Source of the DNA: Heterobasidion occidentale
Lineage: Eukaryota > Basidiomycota > Agaricomycetes > Russulales > Bondarzewiaceae
Reading direction: 5' to 3'
NCBI GenBank assembly: GCA_039111635.1
Contig: JBCAQO010000019.1
Location: forward strand, 62,001-126,000
Length of the DNA: 64,000 nucleotides
Made by a program: the position numbers and the translations under genes. Below are positions 45,088-56,220 of this stretch, one piece after another (positions within the stretch are counted from its first letter, which is position 1; each line of letters opens with the position of its first letter). The notes under the pieces are model-generated. The model did not search any database. It was not told the DNA's origin and worked only from the letters and a program-made list of their open reading frames with translations.

Positions 45088-45534
45088 TCATCCTGGTTCC
45101 TGTTCCTAGTTCCTGTTCCTGCCCCAACGGTTTGTTCGTTGATTGTTTGCTTCTATTTAACCATTTACTTGGAACCTTAAAGAAGCATAGACCTTCTGTA
45201 GATCATGCTCTAAAGTAGACTACATATATATAGAACGAGCCAGAGACCTGTCTCGCCAGCTCGTTCACCTTTGTTACTCAACTACCTATTCCTACTCTTG
45301 ACCTTTGGTACTAGCCATACCTCTGCTACATCATAGTCTTTGCCATTAGGCCAGACCTTTGATTGTCAATAGAACATCTGATTAAACATTGGTTTAACTT
45401 GTCTCTGTACTTCTCTCTATCATCATCCTCAACCACTCAGTTGTCATATCAATACTGGCTGAGTTCTACACAGGACTAGCAGTATTCTATCTCAACTTTA
45501 GTGAGCAGCATATCTATTGCCATTCAGGCCCACA

Positions 45535-45842
45535 TCAGGTCATACCCTCATATCTGTGGGAAAACCTTTGTGCCTTCTTGGAGACATGATACCATCACGA
45601 GTCTCTTGTGCATTCCAAATTACGCACACAGTTAGCCTCTGGTGCTTTCATCAGACACACTTGGATTTGGCACGTCCCTTAGTGACTCAGGAGCCTCCTG
45701 GCACATTACGTGCGAAGACCAGGTCCTAATAGCCCCTAGCTGCAGCAATCATGTGTGCATGCATGCACAAGGAGGGCTTCCAAGTAAGATTTGCACTTGT
45801 ACAGGATCTCTGCTCCTTTCATATTCCATGATCTTCATCTGA
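45535..45842 (+). pseudogene. Second Copia fragment: primer-site-like sequence and protease piece
   Basis: After the LTR-C end the sequence TCAGGTCATACC resembles the half-tRNA site. About 130 bp later a Copia protease core LSDSGASWHITCEDQ appears (about 45680-45725, intact DSG). The gag is missing, so a deletion joined the two. It ends by 45842. Confidence 0.65.
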
Positions 45843-46446
45843 CCATGAGTGGTCTAATTGTAAATATATATTTGTTATTTATATATGGTTTTTTTATGTG
45901 AATTTTCAAGATTTATCGAATTGTTTCTTGGCCCTATATCACTTCAATCTCTCTCTAATATATTGTCCATTTATCGCGAATATATCCGCCTCTCAGTGAG
46001 GACACAGTCTGACAACCTCCGGGAGATATTAGCAATATGTTCCGGAATATTTGTTATATATCTGGTATATATCCGGGGGGGTTGGGGTAATGTCGGTCAC
46101 ATTCTGACCTTACATGTAGTCGGGCCCCTACGTCATCAGCGGAACCCTACTGCTCGTGACGCATTGGTCCCGATCTCAACATCACAAGACAGCCTCCTGC
46201 TTGCGACGGTCCGGTCCTGCTCATGTCCACCGCTTCTTCTCGTGCATTGTCCACCGTCATAGGGCGGAACTATATCCATCAGTGCTTGTTCCATCTCCCA
46301 TCACTGGAACTTCCTCCTGGGACGCTGCAGTGATCCCTTTCTTTTTACATGTAACTTCCGTGCGCCAAGGTCTACCGTTCCCCGTTTCGGCCCGCCGTCT
46401 GCATTGAAAAAGAGCATGACCGGGGAGGCGAGAACCACAAGCCACC
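45843..46446 (+). promoter_or_regulatory. Intergenic region and promoter of the GH51 gene
   Basis: AT-rich with no gene, and the border between repeat-filled DNA and host genes. Two CCGGGG boxes (46073-46078 and 46420-46425) fit the SYGGRG consensus of the carbon-catabolite repressor CreA/Cre1. This would suit an arabinofuranosidase gene but is a weak match by itself. The start ATG is preceded by CACAAGCCACC, a good fungal start context. Confidence 0.4.
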
Positions 46447-49400
46447 ATGCTCTCCATCGCCTCTGCCGCCGTGCTTGCGTCGCTTGCCTTTACAGCATCA
46501 ACGAATGCTCAGACTACGGTGGTCGTGCAAGGCACCCCTAGTCATACCATACCTTCTACCCTATGTGAGTGTCGTGCCGCGTTCTCGATCGTGATCGTGC
46601 GCTCACCTTTTGCGGACGAAGGGGGGCTCATGTATGAGGTAAGTGCAAAACAGCGAGTCTCTTTGACAGATAATCAACGAATATGTGCTCGTTCTGCAGG
46701 ATATCAGTGTAAGTTTTGCCTTCATCGCGCTCTAGTCGATCCAATCTGACTGCTTTCATTCACAGCATGTGAGTTGCAATTTGCCATGGATCATGCTTAA
46801 CTCGTAGAACACTTACTTGTTACCTGCAGAGTGGCGATGGTGGTCTTTACGGCGAACGTGCGTCCTCTCATCAAACCACCTTTTTTGTTCGGTCGACTCA
46901 TAACATCCTCAGTCCTACAAAATCGCGCGTTCCAACAAGTGACACCCGGTATGCATCTGCCACAATTCAAGTCCTTCCCGCTCATGTCGTGTTGCATCAG
47001 GCACCTCGGCTGCTCTGAACGCCTGGCACGCGGTCAACGGCGCAGGGATCACTGTCGTAGCAGATCCCACCCCACTCTCCTCTGCGCTGCCCAATGCGCT
47101 CGAGGTCACAATCCCTTCCAACAGCTCTGGCCCAGTCGGTTTCAGCAATGAAGGTTACTGGGGTACGGCACTTATCTCTCCTCGCACAAATTCATGTGAC
47201 TGACACACGTTATTTCTTCAAGGCATCGCGGTCAACTCAGCATTCACCTACAATGCCTCCCTCCACTACCGGTTTGCCTCCGCTTCGACTTCTCCGGTCA
47301 CGCTGACCGTCTCCATCGTCTCCTCATCCGGGACCGTCTTCGCGAGCAAGTCCGCCGCGGTCACACCCAGCGCATCGTGGACGCCCTCGTGTTCAGCCTG
47401 AAGCTATCACAGTCTGCCAGCGACACCGCGAACAGCTTTCAGGTGACGCTCGAGGGCGCAGCGGGCCAGACGGCGCACTTTGCGCTGCTGAGTCTGTTCC
47501 CGCCGACGTTCAAGAACAGGGAGAACGGGATGCGGATCGACATCGCCGAGGTGTGTTCTATTTGCGTGGATTTGTCGACAATCTGTATATCATCGCGGTC
47601 GTTCTTTGTTAGGCTTTGGCCGAGTTGAATCCATCGTTCTTCCGTTATGTCGGCGGCAACAACCTTGTGAGTGTGGTTCTGTGAAGCTAATCTAATCATA
47701 GAGATGAACTTTTTGTCGCTTCGCAGGAGGGCGAGTCGATCTTCCAACGTTGGGAGTGGAATACTACCTTGGGCCCTCTCACCGACCGTCCTGGCCGCCT
47801 GGGCGACTGGCGCTACATCAACACGGAGTAAGTCAACGAATTTCATCACTGCATCGACATGTTTCCAATGACGGACGTCCCTGGCAGTGGGTTAGGACTT
47901 CTGGAGTATCTCCATTGGACGGAAGACACGGACATGGCCTCTATCATGGCCATCTGGGCAGGCTTCTCTCTCGACCGTGCGAGCGAGCCCGAGGCCGGGT
48001 TAGCATCTTACATCGAGCAGGCCCGCCAGCAGGTGCGTGTTGTGAGTCCGGGTCGCTGTGGTCATGCGATTCAACTCGGGTCGACATGAGACAGATCGAG
48101 TTTGTCGTCGGGAGCACTGCGACGCCCGGCGGTGCCCTGCGAGCATCGCTGGGCCATCCTGAGCCGTTCGAGCTGAAGTGGGTGGAAGTTGGCAACGAGG
48201 TGCGTCTGGATCTCTGCTCGTGGCGCGCGTGGTCGTCTGAGCGTACCCGACTCGATTTCGCCATGCAGGACTTCTTGGCCCCCTCAAGGTGAGATTTTCC
48301 GCGCCCGTCTGACGTCTGAGTCGATGTTCACGCGGCCGGGCGACTGCAGTTATGTCTACCGCTGGCATGACTTTGTCGGCAACCTGTCAGCGCTGTATCC
48401 TGACATTCGTGAGTGGCTCTTGACGGATGGTGATTGCTCTTGTTGTTCTGAATTTCAGTATTTACGTGTAGGCTTCATTGCAACCACGAATGCTTGGTCT
48501 CCCGTCTTGAACCCCGTCCCCAAGTCGTACGACGTGCACGTGTACCAGACACCCCGTGCGCAATGTTTCCTACTCAGACAATGCTCAGACAATGCTTAGA
48601 CTAATCATTGGACCAACATAGGTTGGTTTGCTTCGAACTCTTTCTACTATGATAACTTCCAGGTAAGTGCTTTTTGATCTTGTTCAATAGTCTCTAAACG
48701 AAGTCAATGCTCACGGCGGTGTCTAGCGCAATGGTACGACGTACTTCGAGGTCAGTCGGTATTGCTTCACCTCATTCGCACGGGGGTCTGATGAGAGAGC
48801 TTTCTAGGGAGAGTATGCAGCCATCTCCACCAACCCTAACAATATCTACGGTACCCCGGCAAATGGCCGTCTTTTGTGGCCGACCATGGAAAGTGCGTGT
48901 CTCGGGTCCATTGTGCTTGGCCGCCCCTGCTCAAGATTTTGAATGGTAGGCTCTGCTGGCGAGGCCGCGTTCATGACCGGGCTGGAGAGGAACAGCGACA
49001 TCGTGTTCGCCGCCAGTTATGCACCGCTGTTGGGCGTGAGTACCTGTGTGCTCCTGTATCGCCAAGAGAGTGTTGCTGACTTCGCGTCCAGCATGTGAAC
49101 GGCTCGCAATGGGTGAGTCGCGTCTTGCAACTCGATACGAGAAGAGGCGCTGACGCAGAACCAGACTCCGAACCTTCTCAGCTTCGAGTGAGTTGTCTCT
49201 CCTATGTGATAACTACATGTTCGATGCTGATTGTTTTCGCACAGTGCGGGCAACGTGTACAAGTCCACTAGCTACTATGTGCAGCAGGTAAGCGAGGACG
49301 CACCTCTGCCATCGTCGAGCGACCGCTGAACGTTCGCGTGCAGCTCTTCAGCGTCAACCGCGGCGACGAATACCTGCCGAGCACCCTGCCCACGCCCAGC

Positions 49401-49757
49401 GGCACCCTCTTCTGGTCCGTCGTGCGCCAGAACACGCCCGCCGCCGTGATCATCAAGGTGCGCGTCCCGTTCCCACTTTCTCTTCGTCTGTAGAGACACG
49501 ATCGCCTGACACGCGCGCCGCGTCGCCTGCAGGTCGCGAACACGGTCGGCACCGTGGCGGACCTGACGTTCGAGCTGCCGTTCGCGGTGGGCGCGCTCGG
49601 GACCGCGCAGGTGCTCACGGGCGCGCAGACGGACAGCAACACGCCCGCGACGCCGAACTTGGTGACGCCGAAGACGAGCGTGGTGGCGACCGGGCAGGCG
49701 TTCAACTACACGGCGCCGGGGTTCAGCGTCACGGTGCTGACGGTCCCTATCGCGTGA
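46447..49757 (+). CDS. Secreted GH51 alpha-L-arabinofuranosidase (EC 3.2.1.55), many introns
   Basis: Releases terminal arabinose from arabinoxylan/arabinan outside the cell. The signal peptide is about 21 residues (SIASAAVLASLAFTASTNA). Family blocks: WGLMYEDISHSGDGGLYGE, NRAFQQVTP, FFRYVGGNNLEGESIFQRW, GPLTDRPGRLGDW, TDGLGLLEYL, then KWVEVGNED with the probable acid/base Glu, QTPRWFASNSFYYDNF, and RNGTTYFEGEYAAI with the probable nucleophile Glu. The C-terminal beta domain ends TVLTVPIA. At least 16 short GT...AG introns; early exons are tiny (46622-46638, 17 nt; 46700-46708, 9 nt; 46766-46768, 3 nt). At 47384-47386 (CCC) the frame is off by one missing base: SWTP-then-VFSLKLSQ needs one more base. 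The rest is intact, so I read this as a sequence error or a very recent mutation. Convergent with the transaldolase gene. Confidence 0.93.
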
Positions 49758-49930
49758 GGCGGCGGCGGAGTGGTACACGCGGATTGAAGAGTGCGAGAGC
49801 AAGCGAAGACGAAAGGGATACTCATATCTAATGTAGCATGTGTGTATCCGGGTATATGCATTCGTCGACGTCGTTGTATGTACTCTATTCGTACAGTGGA
49901 GTGATTCAGCGTTTGGTATGGGTACTCACG

Positions 49931-51342
49931 TTACGTCGTCGTCGTCAGCTCCTTGCGGACGAGGTCCTTGAGCTTGTCCTCCATCTCGCCGAAGATCTTG
50001 AGCGCGTCGGCGAGCTTGCGGGTACTCTCTGCGTCAGCGGCGAGGGCGGCGCGAAGGTTGGCCGCACCGGAAGCAAGGTAGTCGGTCGACGGGTCGAATG
50101 AGGCTGTGAATGAGGAAACGCAGTATGAAGAATGAGCGGGTATGTGAGAGCGATGAGAACCGGGACGGACATTCAGTGGGGGGTGCTGCGCGCGCACTCG
50201 GCGGAAAGTCTGCGGCGGGGAGGGCCGCGAGTTGGTCGAGGACTGACCCGGAGAGGGTCAGGTGGTCCGGGTGGAGGGACGTCAAGGCGAGGACCTGGTG
50301 CGTGTCAGCGGACATCGATGCTCAGTGGTCAATATTTCAGCCTGAAGGCAATATCAGATGATCGATGTACTTCGGCTGCTATGACGATGCTGGAGGGAAG
50401 ACGGGTGGGTCATAAGACGGTGCGGGGGGGTTGCGTTCGGTCACGCGGGGCGCGGGGCACGGGACGCACCTGGCGGGCATGATGAGGGTTTTGGATCCGA
50501 TCTGCTTGTACATTTTGACGATGTCTGCGATGACTAGCGCCATTGGGTGCTCTGCGGCCGTGTCCTTGTACTCTTTCCAGAGGCCGGGCTCGAAGTGGAC
50601 GCGCAGTTCTTGGGTCGCGGGGACACATTAGACCGAGACTGTGTCAGGTGTGGGCAGGTCAGTGTGCCTACCGTTGAAGTATGGGGCGATGTAGAGGCAT
50701 CCTGCTTGAGAGGCGGCGAGGGCCTGAGGGACGGAGAAGAGGCAGGTGGCAAGCGTGCGGATGCCGATCTTCTCGAGGTACTGGCAGGCGACGATGGATT
50801 CGGGCGTGGTGGGGATCTTGATGGAGACCCGCTCCCTGTACCGACGGTGAGCTTATGCGTGAGCAGATTCTGAGGAGCGCCGCTTGCTTGGGGATGCCGT
50901 TGACCTCAAAGACGGAAACAAGGCGTTTCGCGTGGGCGATGGTCTCCTCTGTGTTGTAGGCAGCCGCGGGGGAGGTCTGGGCGTGTACGCGGCCCGTGAG
51001 GTGTGGGTAGACGGCCTTCGCGAGGAGGACGGTCTAGAGGGCCATCGATAAGGATGGACAGGGAGACGTCTGTGCCAAATGGCGCACGAATAGATCGACG
51101 GCATCGTCGACGATGCGCTGCTCGTCGAGGCCCTCGCCGCTCGCGCGTGCCCTCTTTACGGCGTCTTTGAAGAGGATTAGACGCTCTGGGCGGACAGATT
51201 CGGAGTAGACGATGGCCTGGTTGGAGGTCATGTCGCAGAAGCGCTCCGTCGCGGAGGTGTGGCGGGCTGCGACGTCGGGGTCCATGGAGTCGACATCGAC
51301 GACGAGGGCGGTGCGTGTCTGGGCGAGGAGAGTGGTAGCCAT
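49931..51342 (-). CDS. Transaldolase-family enzyme
   Basis: Class I aldolase of the pentose phosphate pathway, cytosolic. ATG at 51342 (MATTLLAQTRTALVVDVDSM), then DMTSNQAIVYSES. Intron 1 is 54 nt (donor GTGCGCC, acceptor CTCTAG), joining DAVDLF to TVLLAKAVYPHLTGRVHAQT. The next intron is of GC-AG type (after GIPK, near 50890). The Schiff-base Lys lies in RVSIKIPTTPES (about 50817), followed by GIRTLATCLFS and GCLYIAPYFNELRVHF. The last exons carry ALTSLHPDHLTLSGSVLDQL and FGEMEDKLKDLVRKE to TAA 49931. The fungal family is usually about 330-350 residues, consistent here. The fold and Lys are clear; whether the true substrate is sedoheptulose-7-phosphate is inferred. Confidence 0.88.
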
Positions 51343-51540
51343 GAGCAGAGAAAGAAGGGGATGTGCGATCGCGGTGGGGGTGAGACGGCTGAGTGCGGTA
51401 TAAGTACCGTCGCGTCCGCGCCATGGCGGCGGTGCTGCACGCGCGACGCGTCGGGCGGGAGGCGCCGAGGTCACGTGTGGACGCGTCGGGTGCGTCGGAC
51501 GAGTTTGGAAGTGGTTGGAGGTGGTTGGTCCAACGCCCGC
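51343..51540. promoter_or_regulatory. Divergent promoter between transaldolase and disordered-protein genes
   Basis: Only 198 bp separate the two start codons. It contains GGTATAAGTACC (about 51397-51408), a near-palindromic TATA-like element, and GC-rich flanks. Shared regulation is possible but unproven. Confidence 0.5.
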
Positions 51541-54500
51541 ATGGCCAACATGTTGCACCCGCGCTCGTCCTCTCGCCCTGCCTCCCGCTCCTCGCCCATC
51601 AGGAGCACGCACACGCAGCGCAACGAGCTCCCCGTGCATGACGTCTTCGCGAACGCCGCATCCCAGCCGCTCCATGGGCTCGATCCTGCACGGACGTTGA
51701 TCAGCCCACCCCCAGAAGACAGCATGCGGACGGCAAGCGCACATCAAGTTTGTCGCCTTCATCTACATACATACATATCGCTTTGTCCTCTTCGTGGCAC
51801 TGACCAGCGCCACGTCTTTTTGTTTCTCAATCACACCCTTAGCCTTTGTATTACTCGAGATCGGGATCTGAGCCCGTCCAGCCATCGTCCTCGGCGTCGT
51901 CCCATCCATTCCAGCCGCTACGCTCAGCAATTAACGCGATCGACACCGATTCGTCCAAGCGCAAACGCGCCCCGCCCTCGCCGTCCAAGTCGCACATGAA
52001 GCACGCGGGCCCGCTCGATCGCGCCACGCGCCGGACAGACCAGGGCACCGACGAGCCCCTCGAAGCCACCCCGAACCCAAAGCCCCGCAAGCAAAAGCGA
52101 AACGCGCGCGCCGTCTCCCCCGAGAGCCCCACGCGCTCCATCCTTCACCGCCGCTCCGCGTCCCCTGCCAAACCGACCTCGCCGGCCAGGCACGTCCTCT
52201 TCCAATCCCCTCCCCCCGCACCCGACGCCGACGCCGACTATATATCCCCGCCGCCCCCCGCGACGACCCGCGCGCGCCAGCGCATCTCGTCTCGTGCGCG
52301 CTCGGCGACGCCCATACCCCACTATGAACCCCGACCGAGCGCTTCACTCCGCCGCGCGAGGTCCTCATGACGCCGTCGCCGTCCAAAGCCAGAGTCTCCA
52401 AGTCCAGCAAGCGCAAGTCTGTCGCGGGCAGAGCCGTCCTGAAGCTCCTGATCAAGAAAGAGCTCCCCGACATCGACCTCAGCAAGCCCCCGCCCCCGCC
52501 GTCGCCGTCGGACGACCCGCTCCTGCTGCGCGGGAGACCGCGCAGGCAGAAGACGCCGGTGAGGGTGATGACGCCTACGATCATGAACACGCGCGACACG
52601 CCGTCCATGGCGTCCACCTCACCCCCCGACGCCACATTTCGCGCCCCCTCTCCTCCCGCAGACGAATTCAACCCGATCGATCTGACCCTCCAGTCGGGCG
52701 ATGAATCCGACACGCTTCCGGCGCCGCCAGTGTTCGACTTTACGGGGGCTGATGGGGCCGACGACGGTTGGAGCTCGGGAGAGGAGGGAGGGCAGGAGCA
52801 GCAAGCGCAAGACGAGTGGGAGGAATCGGGGGAATTCACGGGCAAGTACACGACGGTGAGCGTGCCGACCAAGGCGGATCCCCCGACGAGCACGACGAGG
52901 GAGAGGATCGAGCACTGGGGAAGGCCAAAGAGTCCGCATCCGCTGAAAACGAAGGGGAGAGTGTCGTTTGTAGAAGAAGGTGAGGAAGAAGAAAGGGCAG
53001 GGGGGGACGAAGAGATGGACGAGGAGATAGGGAGAGAGTTTGAGAATGAGAATGAGCTTGAGTCGGCGGCGGGACCGTCGGGGACGGATCAAGAGCAGGA
53101 TGACACTCGGACGGCAGAAACAGGGGATGGGCAGGGAAGTAGCGGAGCTGGGGCCGACAAGGAGGACGACATGGAGCAGGAACAACCGTCGTTTGCGGAC
53201 GAAGGCCCCCCACCACCTGACGAGCCCAGCGAATCTCCGGAACGCCATAGTCCTGAGCCTGATGCGGAAGACGAGTCGCCGGAACGCCATAGTTCTGAAC
53301 CTCGCGACGAAGCGGCCGAGGATGCGGCTGTCCCATCCCTCGTCGATAGAGCGGAGGAGGATAGAGACGTCGAAGAGCCGGAACCTATGAGCTTGGAGCA
53401 CCCAGAGCAAAGTGAGCCACAGTCAATGGATCTGGACGTGTTGCAGGAGTACCCTGTGCACATCTCTGCAGGGGATATCGAACCACCGATAGAGGATATG
53501 CATGATCACGAGATTCCTCTTATTGCGGAGGCAGAGTTGAGCTTTGAAGGTACGGTCCCCGAAGAGAATCCTGCAGAGCTTGGTGATGTCGCGACACCTC
53601 GAGATATCTCTGTTCAACCAGTTCGGCAAGAGCCACTCCCAGAAGAGGACGATCCATCGCAGTATTTTGAGCGTGAACTATCTTACATTAGCAACCCGGA
53701 GGACAAGGTGCAACCCCTCATTCAGTCTGAAAGATCGCTGGATGTGGAGATGGAGGAGGAGGAGGAGGAGGAGGAGGAGGAGGAGGAGGAGGAGGAGGAG
53801 GAGGCTGCGATTGATCGACACCTCTCTTCTGAACCAGATTTGGTTGACGATGATTTTTCTAGGGAAGTCGAGGTCAGTGGCCCCGCACTTTATCCAGAGC
53901 AGCCATTTTAACGTCCTGCGTAGGTTCTCGAGCAGCCAGAGGAGGATGAAGACATGATCTACACAGACGATGAGGCTGAGGAACGGAGCGAGGATGAAGA
54001 AGAGGAAGACGAGGAAGAGGACCCGAGCGTCGTGAAGATAGTCAGTGATAATCCATGGGCGGCTGCTCGCGCTGCCGCCATTCTCAAATCGGTGTGTTTT
54101 CTTTTCCTGGGCACCGTTCTGATATTGATTGTGTTGGCGTTGCAGCATGACTATGACATGATTGTCAAGGACGTGAACAGCGACCGTCGCTCGCCTCGGA
54201 CCGTTCAGTCTCTGATGAAGGGTGCACGTCGCGCAGACGCGTCTGCCTCGGGGGTCAGCAAGTCAGTCTCGCCTGCCCGTGGGATGGTGCGAGGGTTCAC
54301 GCCCAGCAGTCCGTCCATGACGTTGCCGGAGCTGCTGCACACCGGCCAAGTAGATCTCCTTGACGCAGAGCCAGCCTTGACGGGAACGCCCAGGAGATCC
54401 GCAGGAGCCATGCACCCGTTCCGAACGCCTTCACCGGCGATCTTTGCCCCTCATACGCCCGAACCGGGCCTGCATATCGACACAGACGGCCCGAGGGACT

Positions 54501-55652
54501 GGTCTCGAAGCGATTGGAAGTTGCTTGACGCATGCTTCACGGACGAGCGGCTCGAGGTCGACCAACGCAGGGCGGTAGACGGCGAGAGCGGGGTGCTGGG
54601 GGATGTCGATCGGGTGGATCTGGATAACGTTGTCGATCGGTTCGTCGCACTTCTTGGGGGTGCAGACGTCATCGCGCGTCTCGGTTCCGCATGGACTGGG
54701 TGAGGAACCTTGTTCGTAACTCAACACGTTGCGTTGCTAATGGCCCTTGCAGCGAAAATCTGCTCAAACGAGCGAAAGCGTTGCAAAATAAGCAGCGCGC
54801 TGGGAACGTGGCGCCGCCGACGCCGACGCTGCGCCAGTCGTCCGTTTCGTCGACCACGCCTTCCGTGCCGGACTTTACCCCGCTCAACCGTGGCCGTTTC
54901 GTCTGGTCTTCGAATCGTCGAAAGTTGGCGGCTCCGACATTTTCTTCGCGCCTCGAGAGGCCTCCATTGCCTCCATCCTTATTGGGCCCCCGCTATTCGC
55001 ATCTCATGGAAGAGGCGATCTCCGTCAGCCGATCTTCGGACGATGGGTCGAGTGTAATGGACAATGACGACGCTGAGCTTCCGATGGACTCAGATGAACC
55101 ATCAGTCGCGTCCGAAAGTACCATTGGAGAGGAACCGCAGGCTGCACCAGCACAGACGGGTATCGGCAGCCGTGTCAAGGGATTCTTCTTCTCCTACCTC
55201 CCGACCCTGTCCATGTCTAAACCGCCACCGAAAGCTCCTTCAAGCTCGCGGCCCGGGCTTCCTCTCCCCCTCCTGAGGTGCTGGAGAGACCGCGCGGGCC
55301 CATCTCGACGCCCGTGAGCAAACCGCCACCCAAAACCTCCCACCCTAAGGAGCTTATTAATCTGCACCCCGCACCGCCGCCTCCGTCGAAGATACCCCGC
55401 CTACAGACGAGGCCTCGGCCGAAGCGCCTCGTGGATCTTCGACCCGTGACGACTGTACCGGAGCCGTCGCAGCCCATCCGTATCCCCAATGGGCCGAGGA
55501 GCAGCGGGGGGAGCGTTAAGGATCTGGTGAGGAGTTTCGAGGAGATGGACAATAGCTCGTCCTCGATAGGGCGGCCTAGTTCGCAGATGTCGATGCGAAG
55601 CCAGTTGGGCACGACTGAGACGAAGGGCGGTAAGCCGGCCTGGAAGCCGTAG
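51541..55652 (+). CDS. Large disordered conserved agaricomycete protein, function unknown
   Basis: Five exons: 51541-51750, 51842-53872, 53924-54091, 54146-54699, 54753-55652. The protein is about 1,270 residues, mostly Pro/Ser/Glu-rich and disordered. Short conserved-looking islands: AINAIDTDSSKRKRAP, VLMTPSPSKARVSKSSKRKS, EEFNPIDLTLQS-like, NPWAAARAAAILKSHDYDMI, WKLLDACFTDERL, VDRVDLDNVVDRFVALLGG, RENLLKRAKALQ-like, VPDFTPLNRGRF, GSVKDLVRSFEEMD. Basic N-terminal and KxPRP patches suggest a nuclear protein; the acidic centre includes a long poly-Glu run. I recall similar hypothetical proteins in related fungi but no function. Two one-base deletions break the frame, in C-runs at 52329-52332 and 55266-55270. 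Restoring one base at each site reopens the frame, so sequence error is likely. Confidence 0.75.
53753..53806 (+). repeat. (GAG)n microsatellite encoding poly-Glu
   Basis: About 17 tandem GAG codons inside the disordered protein. A length-variable tract is expected among strains. Confidence 0.95.
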
Positions 55653-56220
55653 GATCTTATATGTTTATTTCGCTGTCGTCGTATGTTTTGTGGTATTCGC
55701 TTTCTTCAGGTGGAACGTATGTTCAGGAATTTCTCGGTTTTTATTCTAAGATCTATGCATCATGTATCTCAAGCTTTTATTCAGGCCGCTTGGATGACCT
55801 AAATTTTTGTTTTTTTGTTTTTCTGTTTTTTTGCTCAATAGAGGAAATATCTTGTCGGACTGCAGTCAGATTGCATGTGGCGACGCGTAAACTTGAACCT
55901 TCTTAACAGTTGTTATCGATCGGATCGGAGTCGTTATTGACTCAACATCGTCTGCTCAAGCTTGTGTTTTGTTCGCTGACTATCTGCGCAAAGATCATCT
56001 TGAACGTGAACAAAGACCTTCTAGGATCCAGAACCCAGAACCGAGCTGCGAACTGCGAGCTGCGATCGTTGCGAAACCCTGCCTCGAGGCTCGATCACTT
56101 TCCCGACTTTCCTGCGCGGCCCCTCTTTTCCCCCGCTCTCTCATATACTTCAAGCTGCGACTGTCTTCGAGCGATAGCTCATAGCGATCATCCATCGTAT
56201 ATAGATCCCGTATCAACGAT
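55653..56220. other. Intergenic: 3' end of the disordered-protein gene and promoter of the snurportin gene
   Basis: T-rich runs at 55800-55840 suit a 3' untranslated region. From 56100 the sequence is CT-rich, with TATAG near 56198. No gene seen. Confidence 0.5.

Larger units (their letters stand above)
38475..45534 (+). mobile_element. Older LTR (LTR-C) split by the Copia insertion
   Basis: 38475-38689 and 45088-45534 read as one LTR-like sequence in plus orientation interrupted by the Copia element. Both flanks share GGTTCCTG/CTGTTCCTG repeats. A TATA box (TATATATA, about 45223-45232) is followed about 28 nt later by AGCTCGTTCACCT, also found in LTR-A. The right end CCCACA (45529-45534) is followed by TCAGGTCATACC, which resembles the Copia primer site. 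The left edge is approximate. No Copia target duplication is obvious. Confidence 0.5.

Noticed and set aside
47439..47849. Minus-strand frame of 136 codons opposite the GH51 gene
   Set aside because: Antisense of well-supported GH51 exons.
51031..51084. In-frame TAG in the transaldolase after HLAQTSPCPSLSMAL
   Set aside because: Inside a 54-nt intron (donor GTGCGCC, acceptor CTCTAG) whose removal restores the conserved sequence DLFTVLLAK.
51931..52893. Long minus-strand frame opposite the disordered-protein gene
   Set aside because: Shadow of GC-rich, Pro-rich coding sequence; no conserved blocks, no introns or promoter that fit.
53753..53806. Tandem repeat as a possible CRISPR-like or minisatellite array
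   Set aside because: Simple GAG triplets coding for Glu; no spacers.
54092..54145. Apparent transmembrane helix (FLFLGTVLILIVLAL) in the disordered protein
   Set aside because: It lies between a clean GT donor and AG acceptor and is removed as a 54-nt intron; splicing gives ILKSHDYDMI in frame.
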